Positions 1 through 5,387 are shown, counted from the stretch's first letter. The stretch is 5,387 bases of DNA from Candidatus Bathyarchaeota archaeon (GCA_030671315.1 DAOUZW010000093.1:1-5387); one strand, 5' to 3'. A program made the numbers and translations. The notes: generated by a model not told the origin, from the sequence alone.

Positions 1-143
1 ACAATTCCTTTGTGAATTGAGACGGAATAATCTTCAAGTATTGTTCTTGGTTCAAATTGGACGTAAAATACGCTGTTACATCTGTATAAGAAAAAAACAA
101 TAATCAATACAAGAATGATCCACTCTAATTTAGGAACGCGCAT
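1..143 (-). CDS. N-terminus of an unrecognised single-pass membrane-anchored protein (partial)
   Basis: Only the first 47 codons lie in the window and the gene continues past the left edge. It starts at an ATG (141-143 on the minus strand) and reads without a stop. The N-terminus is a short basic stretch (MRVPKLEW) followed by a strongly hydrophobic run of about 12-14 residues (IILVLIIVFFLY, residues 9-20). A more polar segment follows (QFEPRTILEDYSVSIHKG). This is the shape of a signal anchor or uncleaved signal peptide with the rest of the protein outside the cytoplasm, although a Cys at residue 22 is also present. It lies 51 bases downstream of the large minus-strand gene and on the same strand, so an operon is plausible. 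No clear Shine-Dalgarno precedes the ATG. An AT-rich stretch about 15-30 bases upstream could instead be its own TATA box on a near-leaderless transcript. I do not recognise the family; the function is unknown. Confidence 0.7.
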   Translation of the reverse strand, partial: MRVPKLEWIILVLIIVFFLYRCNSVFYVQFEPRTILEDYSVSIHKGI

Positions 144-194
144 GTTACATCTACATTAAATAAAATTTTAACTGAGAATGATTGGGTTTGAATC

Positions 195-1682
195 TCAATT
201 TGTTTCTTCCAATAGTTTTATGACTTTATCAGTTATCTCGTACATATTTTCTCCCTCAATAAATTGAATATTATTTTCTTTGAGGAAGTCTCTTGCTTCT
301 TGATGAAGCATTGGCATTGCAATCAGTAGACTTGTTGCAGATATACTATCTGTGAACTTTGCATAAGAAGATAGAACCGTTTTTGTATCGACAGTTTCTG
401 ATGATGCCACCAAATCTAGAGCAACTAATTTGTCTTTTTTGTTAGCTGTTAAGGTAAATCCGTGATTAACACCAGTTTTACCCTTGAGGTAGCCAGGAAT
501 ATCTACTGAGTATTGAATTTTTCTAAGGGAATCAGCTATTGTAAGTACAGTTAATTTTTCCTTGGCTTCATATTTAACGTCTTGATTTAATGTGAATGAA
601 TGGATATCAACAAGATCACAGTTTTTCAATTGGAATTCATCTGAGCAGCCTCTACAGTAATAGGATCTTAGTGGTTCACTAAATATACTGTTACATGATT
701 GGCATTCGAAAGAAATGCCTACAGATTTGAGTTCGAGATCTTCCTCGATTCTTTTTCTGCATTTCGGACATATAATTCCAGTGACTGTTTGATACTCGCT
801 CTGTTTATAGATAGCTCCACAGTCAAGATGTTGCATCAATCGGTTTATCTTGACTTTGTGGGATTCACATTCTGGACACTTGCTTCTAGTGAAAACTTTT
901 GCTGATTGGTGACATTGTGGACAAGCAACTAGTTTTTCATATAGATCTTCATTCAGTATGCCTGACTCAACTAATTCATCTAAAGTGTATTGTATTTTTC
1001 TTTGAGAGTATCCTTTTAGGTCAGAAAGTACAGGATAAGAAGGTGTTTCACTTCTTACCATTATTGGTTCGATACTTTCAAGATTAGAATTAATGAATCT
1101 TCTTACAATATCCTGAACAATTGCACTACCGTAAAGTCTATCCCTTAATCCTTTTAGAAGTTCAGGCTTTTTCCTCGCTTCTGACCATAATTGTCTTTTA
1201 ACATGAAAAATCTCGCCCTCTTCTGTAGTTTCTGTCTCAGTAGGCTCTGTTTCAGATTCTAGTTTATCCAGTTTTTCAAGAAGTTTATCAGTTTGAGGTT
1301 CTTCAGGTTTAGTTTCTTCCAGTTTCTTAGCCTCCTTAATACGTTTAACATGGAAACTATCAAGTATCATCATAAAACCTGCAACAAGGAAAAAAATATC
1401 CAAATAACTCCAAGAATATAATACATTGCTAAATAACTTGTTTACTAAAGCCAATGCTATGCAAGCAGTTCCAGCCGCAATCAAAAATTCATTCATTTCT
1501 TTGATCGCGCCATATATCCCTGCTCCAACAGCAACGAGAAAACCAAGTGTGAGGATGAGTGAATAGATGAAACCTGGATCACCAGGATTCCAAATAAAAC
1601 TACTTTCGCCAAGATAGGTTGCCCCACTTACAATAACAGAAATTATGAGGATTATGATACCTGCTAAGCCTATCTGACGCAA
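195..1682 (-). CDS. Membrane-anchored wHTH / TackOD1-like zinc-ribbon protein with nuclease-like C-terminal domain
   Basis: This 495-residue protein has several modules visible by eye. Four hydrophobic helices lie at about residues 4-20, 37-58, 64-82 and 90-108. A Glu-rich, probably flexible or coiled linker spans about 112-157. A winged-helix-like segment covers about 185-250 (note SDLKGYSQRKIQYTLDELVE). The zinc region holds CxxC pairs at 254/257, 269/272, 305/308, 327/330 and 343/346, plus H285/C288, enough for about three zinc sites. From memory, the spacing and the flanking 'CPKC...C..C...F.EP....C..C' pattern resemble TackOD1, an output domain described from thaumarchaeal signalling proteins. 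Residues about 376-495 alternate helices and strands like a Mrr-type restriction-endonuclease fold, but the expected D...(D/E)xK set is not evident. Translation starts at TTG: an in-frame TAG lies 12 bases upstream, GAGG sits 9 bases before it, and the first internal ATG (residue 63) would delete two helices. I infer a membrane-tethered regulator or sensor that binds nucleic acid in the cytoplasm; the ligand and target are unknown. Confidence 0.85.
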   Translation of the reverse strand: MRQIGLAGIIILIISVIVSGATYLGESSFIWNPGDPGFIYSLILTLGFLVAVGAGIYGAIKEMNEFLIAAGTACIALALVNKLFSNVLYSWSYLDIFFLVAGFMMILDSFHVKRIKEAKKLEETKPEEPQTDKLLEKLDKLESETEPTETETTEEGEIFHVKRQLWSEARKKPELLKGLRDRLYGSAIVQDIVRRFINSNLESIEPIMVRSETPSYPVLSDLKGYSQRKIQYTLDELVESGILNEDLYEKLVACPQCHQSAKVFTRSKCPECESHKVKINRLMQHLDCGAIYKQSEYQTVTGIICPKCRKRIEEDLELKSVGISFECQSCNSIFSEPLRSYYCRGCSDEFQLKNCDLVDIHSFTLNQDVKYEAKEKLTVLTIADSLRKIQYSVDIPGYLKGKTGVNHGFTLTANKKDKLVALDLVASSETVDTKTVLSSYAKFTDSISATSLLIAMPMLHQEARDFLKENNIQFIEGENMYEITDKVIKLLEETN

Positions 1683-1691
1683 GTCTAATTT

Positions 1692-1695
1692 CCTC
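1692..1695 (-). promoter_or_regulatory. Shine-Dalgarno GAGG supporting a TTG start
   Basis: On the minus strand GAGG lies nine bases before the TTG at 1682. It matches the core of the usual anti-16S sequence GGAGGTGATC. It decides the start because no ATG or GTG lies between it and the TTG, and an in-frame TAG overlaps its upstream side. Confidence 0.55.
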
Positions 1696-1718
1696 TATAC
1701 TTTGCTTACAGCGCTTCC

Positions 1719-1728
1719 ATATAATAAT
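1719..1728 (-). promoter_or_regulatory. Candidate archaeal TATA box for the minus-strand gene
   Basis: The minus strand reads ATTATTATAT here. Placing the transcription start about 26 bases downstream puts it near 1696, just ahead of the GAGG ribosome site, which is a typical archaeal arrangement with a very short leader. The call rests on sequence and spacing only. Confidence 0.4.
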
Positions 1729-1766
1729 TCGCACAAAGTAAAATACATGAAACTAAATTGATCCGT

Positions 1767-1783
1767 ATGTATCATAGATACAT
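1767..1783. repeat. 17-bp interrupted palindrome in the divergent intergenic region (candidate operator)
   Basis: The sequence is ATGTATC-ATA-GATACAT, two perfect 7-base arms around a 3-base centre. A further ATACATG copy lies at 1743-1749 and repeats part of the right arm (1778-1784). The site is about 40-65 bases upstream of the candidate TATA box of the minus-strand gene and about 120 bases upstream of that of rps12. A dimeric regulator could bind it, more likely to serve the minus-strand gene. This is inference; in AT-rich DNA a palindrome of this size can arise by chance. Confidence 0.35.
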
Positions 1784-1900
1784 GTAAACAAAAGACTAAA
1801 TATTTGACTCTATTTTCATGAATTCAATTCACAAGGGTCAACACGAGAATTAAATATGAAATCTTCAATGAATATCATTTTATGCTAAATTAGAACAGTT

Positions 1901-1908
1901 TTTATAAT
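1901..1908 (+). promoter_or_regulatory. Candidate TATA box of rps12
   Basis: TTTATAAT, preceded by more T residues, stands about 50 bases before the S12 ATG. A start of transcription about 26 bases downstream would give a leader of roughly 25 bases. It is the best TATA match in the intergenic region on this strand. No convincing Shine-Dalgarno is seen in the predicted leader; GGGAT at 1947-1951 is only a poor match. Confidence 0.5.
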
Positions 1909-1956
1909 CCTACATTCAATTCAGCTGCAAGATCATTAGAATAATCGGGATAAAAA

Positions 1957-2394
1957 ATGGGAAAGACTTCAAGCGGACTCTTAGCTGCAAGAAAACTCAA
2001 GCGTATACGAAAGAAGCTTAGATGGAAATATAAACCATATAGACGGAGAATGCTCGGTCTAGACTACAAATCCGACCCTCTTCAAGGGTCTCCCCAAGCT
2101 AAGGGCATAGTTCTTGAGAAAGTAGGAATCGAATGTCGTCAGCCAAACAGTGCTGTCAGGAAGGCGGTCAGAGTCCAACTGATAAAGAATGGGAAAGTAA
2201 TAACAGCGTTCACACCAGGAGACGGTGCATTAAACTTCATAGATGAACATGATGAAGTCCATTTATGTGGCTTAGGCGGTCCAGAAGGCAAAGCAATGGG
2301 CGATATACCTGGTATCAGATGGCAAGTATTCAAGGTCAATAACGTGTCTCTCAAAGCATTACTTTCAGGAAAGAAAGAGAAGCCAAGACGTTAG
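1957..2394 (+). CDS. rps12: 30S ribosomal protein S12 (uS12), archaeal type
   Basis: This 145-residue protein is full length for archaeal uS12 (about 140-147 residues). It begins with the archaeal/eukaryotic basic N-terminal extension (MGKTSSGLLAARKLKRIRKK) and ends in the usual basic tail (GKKEKPRR). Recognisable family blocks are YKPYRRRMLGLD, GSPQAKGIVLEKVG, QPNSAVRKAVRVQLIKNGK, FTPGDGALNFIDEHDEV and GDIPGIRWQVFKVN. uS12 sits in the decoding centre of the small subunit; the PNSA and GDIPG loops are the regions that approach the mRNA-tRNA helix in known ribosomes. The ATG start fits the family N-terminus, and the stop is doubled (TAGTAG, 2392-2397). In most archaea rps12 follows rpoA/rpl30e/nusA and precedes rps7. 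Here it has its own promoter region, a divergent unrelated gene upstream, and T runs plus a tRNA downstream, so it looks monocistronic. Confidence 0.97.
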   Translation: MGKTSSGLLAARKLKRIRKKLRWKYKPYRRRMLGLDYKSDPLQGSPQAKGIVLEKVGIECRQPNSAVRKAVRVQLIKNGKVITAFTPGDGALNFIDEHDEVHLCGLGGPEGKAMGDIPGIRWQVFKVNNVSLKALLSGKKEKPRR

Positions 2395-2405
2395 TAGAGG
2401 CGAAC

Positions 2406-2425
2406 TTTTTTTTAATCAATTTTTT
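2406..2425 (+). terminator. Oligo-T transcription terminator after rps12
   Basis: A run of eight T (2406-2413) and a second run of six T (2420-2425) follow the stop codon by 11 to 30 bases. No stable GC hairpin precedes them. Archaeal RNA polymerase commonly terminates at such tandem T tracts without a hairpin, and the position between rps12 and the tRNA fits. Confidence 0.6.
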
Positions 2426-2452
2426 GCACAGAAATTAGAATGGAAAAATTCA

Positions 2453-2460
2453 TTTAATTG
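2453..2460 (+). promoter_or_regulatory. Weak candidate TATA box for the tRNA-Ser gene
   Basis: TTTAATTG is the only AT-rich box at a usable distance upstream of the tRNA. It would place the transcript start near 2483 and leave about a 10-base 5' leader for RNase P to remove. The match to the archaeal consensus is modest. Confidence 0.25.
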
Positions 2461-2507
2461 ATGGTACTTCGCGTTATTTGTAAATATAGACTGCCGGGGT
2501 TGCCTAG

Positions 2508-2529
2508 AGATTCTAAAAGAATCGGGAAA
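2508..2529 (+). other. Candidate non-canonical tRNA intron in the D loop (22 nt)
   Basis: The insert follows G15 of the tRNA. It contains a hairpin GATTC-TAAAA-GAATC (2509-2523). On its 5' side a 3-base bulge AGA (2506-2508) follows CCT. CCT can pair with GGG (2524-2526), and a G-A mismatch takes up the fourth place of the expected 4-bp helix. Cutting AG|A and AA|C, both between the second and third base of a 3-base bulge, restores a standard archaeal Ser D loop. This is a relaxed bulge-helix-bulge substrate for the tRNA splicing endonuclease. Archaeal introns outside position 37/38 are known mostly from crenarchaeal and thaumarchaeal relatives. The borders could shift by a base or two. Confidence 0.7.
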
Positions 2530-2552
2530 CCAGGTAAGGCGTCGGCTTGCTA

Positions 2553-2565
2553 TCTTTCAGCAGAA
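2553..2565 (+). other. Candidate canonical 37/38 tRNA intron (13 nt)
   Basis: The loop between the anticodon stem halves is 20 bases rather than 7. A 4-bp helix TTGC/GCAG (2547-2550 with 2560-2563, one U-G) is flanked by 3-base bulges TAT (2551-2553) and AAA (2564-2566). Cutting each bulge after its second base joins A37 to A38 and gives TTGCTAA. There is no inner intron helix, only a six-base loop, so this is a reduced bulge-helix-loop form. At 13 bases it is among the shortest plausible archaeal introns. Confidence 0.75.
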
Positions 2566-2636
2566 AGCCGATGACCCTTGCGGGTCTCGTGGGTTCAAAT
2601 CCCACCCCCGGCGCTGATCTCATAAATATATTAATC

Positions 2637-2673
2637 ATTAATTAAAGTCAATTAATATTGTAATATATTTTTG
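2637..2673 (+). terminator. Weak candidate terminator region after the tRNA
   Basis: An all-AT inverted repeat ATTAATT/AATTAAT (2637-2643 and 2650-2656) is followed by a short T run (2668-2672). It is the only T tract soon after the tRNA. The surrounding spacer from 2614 to 2825 is very AT-rich, so the signal is weak and no other gene is seen there. Confidence 0.25.
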
Positions 2674-2768
2674 TTAAAGATAATTTTATAATCAAATGGA
2701 GTAAGTACCAGAAAATTTAATTCCATGAAAATTCGAGTCCAGTTAAAAACAAAAAATTCATAGGCACA

Positions 2769-2777
2769 TTATACATT
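2769..2777 (+). promoter_or_regulatory. Candidate TATA box for the P-type ATPase
   Basis: TTATACATT lies about 50 bases before the chosen ATG at 2826. A start of transcription about 26 bases downstream, near 2799, would give a leader of about 27 bases that includes the GGTGA ribosome site. Other AT-rich boxes in the spacer are possible. Confidence 0.35.
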
Positions 2778-2812
2778 AAGATACAATTCGCTTCAAGATT
2801 ATGTTACTGCAT

Positions 2813-2817
2813 GGTGA
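2813..2817 (+). promoter_or_regulatory. Shine-Dalgarno GGTGA choosing the second ATG of the ATPase
   Basis: GGTGA is an exact piece of the archaeal ribosome-binding consensus GGAGGTGATC and ends eight bases before the ATG at 2826. It overlaps the earlier in-frame ATG (2811-2813), which has no ribosome site of its own. The later ATG is therefore the preferred start. Confidence 0.65.
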
Positions 2818-2825
2818 CTACATTG

Positions 2826-5387
2826 ATGGAACAAAAACAATGGCATTCAATGTCTATTGATGAGGTGTCCAGAGATCTTGGAGCAAGTAATGAAGGTCTA
2901 AATAATCAAGAAGCGGAACGTAGATTAGTCGAGTTCGGTCCTAACGAACTTCAGGCAGAGAAACAAGTTTCTCCACTACAGATTTTCATTGGGCAATTCA
3001 AAAGTATCTTAATCATAATCTTATTTTTTGCAACAATATTCTCTGCAGTAGTAGGAGAAATTATTGATGCAATTATTATCTTTGCTATTGTAATAGCGTC
3101 AGCTGGTCTGGGTTTTTTCCAAGAATATCGTGCGGAAAGGGCTCTTGAGGCTTTGAAGAAAATGCTGTCTCCAGCAATAACTGTGGTAAGAGATGGAAAA
3201 GAAAAAAGGCTGGATTCGAGCAAGCTAGTTCCTGGTGATGTAATAATTCTTGAGGCGGGAGACAAAATTCCTGCTGACGCTAGACTATTCAAGATAGCAA
3301 ATCTGAATGTGGATGAATCATCTCTTACAGGTGAATCTATTCCAGTAACCAAGAAACTTGATTCCTTGTCTGTTGACACTTATGTTGCTGATAGGAAAAA
3401 TATGGTTTACTCTGGAACAACTGTGACCTATGGTAGAGCAAGAGCCTTCGTAACTTCTACAGGTATGAAAACAGAATTTGGCAAAATCGCTAAAGAAGTT
3501 ATGACAACCACTAAAGAGAAAACACCATTAGAAATTAGAACGGAATCAATTGGCAAATGGTTAGGTGTACTATGCTTAGGGGCCTGTCTCGTAGTTGTTG
3601 TTTTCGGTATACTCAGAGAATATCTGATAATTGGATTCGTCTCAACTGAATTTCTTATTGGGCTGGTTATGTTTGGAATAGCTCTTGCTGTCGCAGCTGT
3701 TCCAGAGGCCCTACCAGCCATCGTGACAGGAACACTTGCTATCGGCATGAATGAGATGGCTAAGAGAAATGCCCTCGTTAGAAGAATGCCTGCTGTTGAG
3801 ACTCTTGGCTCAACTACCGTAATATGTTCTGATAAAACTGGCACTCTAACTAAAGGAGAGATGACAGTACGACAATTATATCTGAATAATCAGTCGATAG
3901 ATGTGACAGGAGTTGGATACGAACCTAAAGGACAACTGAAAATTAATGAAACAATAGTAGATTTTCATCAAAGGATTTTTTCGCTCTGGGGTATGGCATC
4001 TATATTATGTAATGATGCAAATCTGGAGAAGGCTAGGGAAGGTGGCGATTGGTATATTATTGGTGATCCTACTGAAGGGGCATTAATTGTTGCTGCTGAG
4101 AAAGCTGGATTTAGGCAGAATGATATTCGAGAAAAGTATCCTCGAGTAAGTGAACTTCCTTTCAGCTCCGAAAGGAAACGTATGAGCACTGTTCACCAAA
4201 GTAAAGAAGGAAAAAAACTTGTTTTTATCAAGGGTGCTCCAGAAATAATATTGGAAAGATGCTCATCCATTCATGAAAATGGCACACCACAAAGGCTGTT
4301 ATTAGACAAGAAGAGACAGATTTATGAGATAAATGAGAAGATGGCTGCTCAGGCACTAAGAGTATTAGCAGTAGCGTATAAAGAGATCCCAGATTCTACA
4401 AACGATTTCGATGAGAAAACTCTGGAATCTGATCTAATTTTTCTGGGTCTAATAGGAATGATAGATCCGCCACGAACAGAAGCAAAAATTGCTGTAGAAC
4501 GGGCGAAACAAGTCGGTATGAAATCCATTATGATTACAGGAGATCACAAATTAACTGCAGTTGCAATAGCAACCGAGATGGGAATCTATGAAGATGGCAA
4601 TATCGCTATGACAGGAGATGAACTAGAAAGAATAAGCGATGAAGAATTACAGAATATGGTTACTATAGTAACAGTCTACGCTAGAGTTTCTCCTCTACAT
4701 AAATTGAAGATAGTTAAAGCTTGGAAAAAAAGAGGAGAAGTCGTCGCAATGACAGGAGATGGAGTGAATGATGCCCCAGCCGTAAAGAATGCGGACATTG
4801 GAATAGCTATGGGTATTACAGGAACTGAAGTAACAAAAGAATCTTCGGATATGGTGCTTGCTGACGATAATTTTGCCACTATTGTTAGGGCAATTGAGGA
4901 AGGTAGAAAAATTTATGATAACATAAAACAGTATCTTACATATCTTCTTGAAAGCAACATAGTTGAATTGATTGTGATCGGTGGAGGAGTGCTTGCAGGT
5001 CTGCCTTTACCTCTTCTAGCTGCTCAGATATTATGGGTAAATCTAATTACTGATGGGCCTCCAGCTTTGGCCTTGGGAGTTACTCCACCTAGCCCAGATG
5101 TGATGCAGAGACCTCCAAGAGATCCTAAGGAATCTATTTTCTCAAGAGAAGTCAAATATATGTTAACATTAATTCCACTAGTTCATTCCCCTATACTTCT
5201 ATATATTTTCATTAGTTCCCTGAACCAAGGAGTAAATGTTGCTAGGACATCACTATTCATAATGTTCATCTTTTTTGAATTGGTTGTTGCGTTAAATTGT
5301 CGCTCTCTCAAATACTCAATCTTCAAGGTTAAACCTCACAAAATACTATCTTTGGCTGTAATTGGCTCAGCCTTATCAACAGTAATC
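2826..5387 (+). CDS. P2A-type (SERCA-like) Ca2+-transporting P-type ATPase, 3' end cut by the window
   Basis: 854 codons are present without a stop; prokaryotic relatives have about 880-920 residues, so mainly M9/M10 and the tail are missing. Domain order is standard: N-terminal cation-ATPase segment (1-55), M1-M2 (about 58-97), actuator with TGES (168-171), M3-M4 (about 240-302), phosphorylation site DKTGT (D336), nucleotide domain with KGAPE (469-473), DPPR (547-550), TGDH (571-574), hinge MTGDGVNDAP (642-651), then M5 to part of M9. D336 is the residue phosphorylated by ATP. Cation ligands match SERCA by position: E294 in M4 (PEALP, where SERCA has PEGLP), N711 and E714 in M5, N739, T742 and D743 in M6, and E818 in M8. 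This supports Ca2+ export from the cytoplasm, although Mn2+ cannot be excluded. The start at 2826 is preferred over 2811 because of the GGTGA site. The gene appears to be monocistronic upstream, after the tRNA. Confidence 0.95.
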   Translation, partial: MEQKQWHSMSIDEVSRDLGASNEGLNNQEAERRLVEFGPNELQAEKQVSPLQIFIGQFKSILIIILFFATIFSAVVGEIIDAIIIFAIVIASAGLGFFQEYRAERALEALKKMLSPAITVVRDGKEKRLDSSKLVPGDVIILEAGDKIPADARLFKIANLNVDESSLTGESIPVTKKLDSLSVDTYVADRKNMVYSGTTVTYGRARAFVTSTGMKTEFGKIAKEVMTTTKEKTPLEIRTESIGKWLGVLCLGACLVVVVFGILREYLIIGFVSTEFLIGLVMFGIALAVAAVPEALPAIVTGTLAIGMNEMAKRNALVRRMPAVETLGSTTVICSDKTGTLTKGEMTVRQLYLNNQSIDVTGVGYEPKGQLKINETIVDFHQRIFSLWGMASILCNDANLEKAREGGDWYIIGDPTEGALIVAAEKAGFRQNDIREKYPRVSELPFSSERKRMSTVHQSKEGKKLVFIKGAPEIILERCSSIHENGTPQRLLLDKKRQIYEINEKMAAQALRVLAVAYKEIPDSTNDFDEKTLESDLIFLGLIGMIDPPRTEAKIAVERAKQVGMKSIMITGDHKLTAVAIATEMGIYEDGNIAMTGDELERISDEELQNMVTIVTVYARVSPLHKLKIVKAWKKRGEVVAMTGDGVNDAPAVKNADIGIAMGITGTEVTKESSDMVLADDNFATIVRAIEEGRKIYDNIKQYLTYLLESNIVELIVIGGGVLAGLPLPLLAAQILWVNLITDGPPALALGVTPPSPDVMQRPPRDPKESIFSREVKYMLTLIPLVHSPILLYIFISSLNQGVNVARTSLFIMFIFFELVVALNCRSLKYSIFKVKPHKILSLAVIGSALSTVI

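Larger units (their letters stand above)
2493..2613 (+). tRNA. tRNA-Ser(GCT), class II, with two candidate introns
   Basis: The acceptor stem 2493-2499/2606-2612 (GCCGGGG/CCCCGGC) is a perfect 7 bp with discriminator G at 2613; CCA is not encoded. The T arm at 2589-2605 has 5 bp GTGGG/CCCAC and a TTCAAAT loop. The long variable arm (GACCC/GGGTC around TTGC, 2573-2586) marks a class II tRNA. U8 and U9 precede the D stem (GCC 2502-2504, GGC 2538-2540). The anticodon stem is TCGGC/GCCGA (2542-2546, 2567-2571). The genomic length of 121 bases is about 35 too long. Removing 22 bases from the D loop and 13 from the anticodon loop leaves 86 bases, normal for tRNA-Ser, with a D loop TAG-CCAGGTAA and an anticodon loop TTGCTAA. 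Anticodon GCT reads AGC and AGT. The tRNA identity is strong; exact intron borders are inferred. Confidence 0.93.

Noticed and set aside
699..1087. Two short plus-strand open frames across the zinc-ribbon gene
   Set aside because: They lie antisense inside a well-supported long coding region with clear domains and show no recognisable protein features.
2139..2354. Minus-strand open frame inside rps12
   Set aside because: It is the antisense shadow of a strongly conserved ribosomal protein gene.
2474..2488. AT-rich stretch just before the tRNA as its TATA box
   Set aside because: A start about 26 bases downstream would fall inside the mature tRNA.
2547..2566. Other anticodon readings of the 20-base loop: GGA (Ser), AGA (Ser), GCA (Cys)
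   Set aside because: GCA conflicts with the long variable arm, AGA is not expected in archaea, and GGA does not give the symmetric 3-base bulges that the GCT solution at 37/38 does.
2554..2567. Hairpin CTTTC/GAAAG as an intron-free anticodon stem
   Set aside because: It leaves a four-base loop and breaks the strong TCGGC/GCCGA stem, so it cannot form a normal anticodon arm.
2811..2813. First in-frame ATG as the ATPase start
   Set aside because: It has no ribosome site upstream and itself overlaps the GGTGA that serves the ATG at 2826.
2614..2825. Possible small gene or RNA in the AT-rich spacer after the tRNA
   Set aside because: No frame with a ribosome site and no structured GC-containing element was found; only AT repeats and promoter-like boxes are visible.
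2951..4879. Four minus-strand open frames inside the P-type ATPase
   Set aside because: They are Ser/Thr/Ile-rich antisense translations of a continuous, fully motif-bearing ATPase frame.

Overview
The window reads as AT-rich archaeal DNA. The ribosomal protein S12 is of the archaeal/eukaryotic type. The serine tRNA lacks an encoded CCA and appears to carry two short archaeal-type introns, one of them at a non-canonical D-loop position. Promoters look like TATA boxes, and a stop codon is followed by oligo-T runs. A TackOD1-like zinc-ribbon protein and the style of the S12 sequence point towards the TACK archaea (Thaumarchaeota, Bathyarchaeia or relatives). The exact lineage cannot be fixed from this window alone.

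Layout. Positions 1-143 (minus) hold the N-terminus of an unrecognised membrane-anchored protein that runs off the left edge. Positions 195-1682 (minus) hold a 495-residue multidomain protein: four membrane helices, an acidic linker, a winged-helix-like segment, a cluster of CxxC zinc knuckles resembling TackOD1, and a C-terminal domain with a restriction-endonuclease-like fold pattern but no obvious catalytic lysine. The two minus-strand genes are 51 bases apart and may be co-transcribed. Positions 1683-1956 are a divergent intergenic region with a TATA-like box for each side and a 17-bp interrupted palindrome. Positions 1957-2394 (plus) are rps12, standing alone rather than in the usual str-type operon, and followed by T runs. 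Positions 2493-2613 (plus) are tRNA-Ser(GCT). Positions 2614-2825 are a very AT-rich spacer with no gene that I can support. Position 2826 to the right edge (plus) is a P2A-type (SERCA-like) Ca2+-ATPase, complete except for its last transmembrane part.

The genes do not form one pathway. S12 and the tRNA serve translation and the ATPase exports or sequesters a cation. The most unusual items are the tRNA with two candidate introns and the membrane-tethered zinc-ribbon/wHTH/nuclease-like protein with its neighbour.
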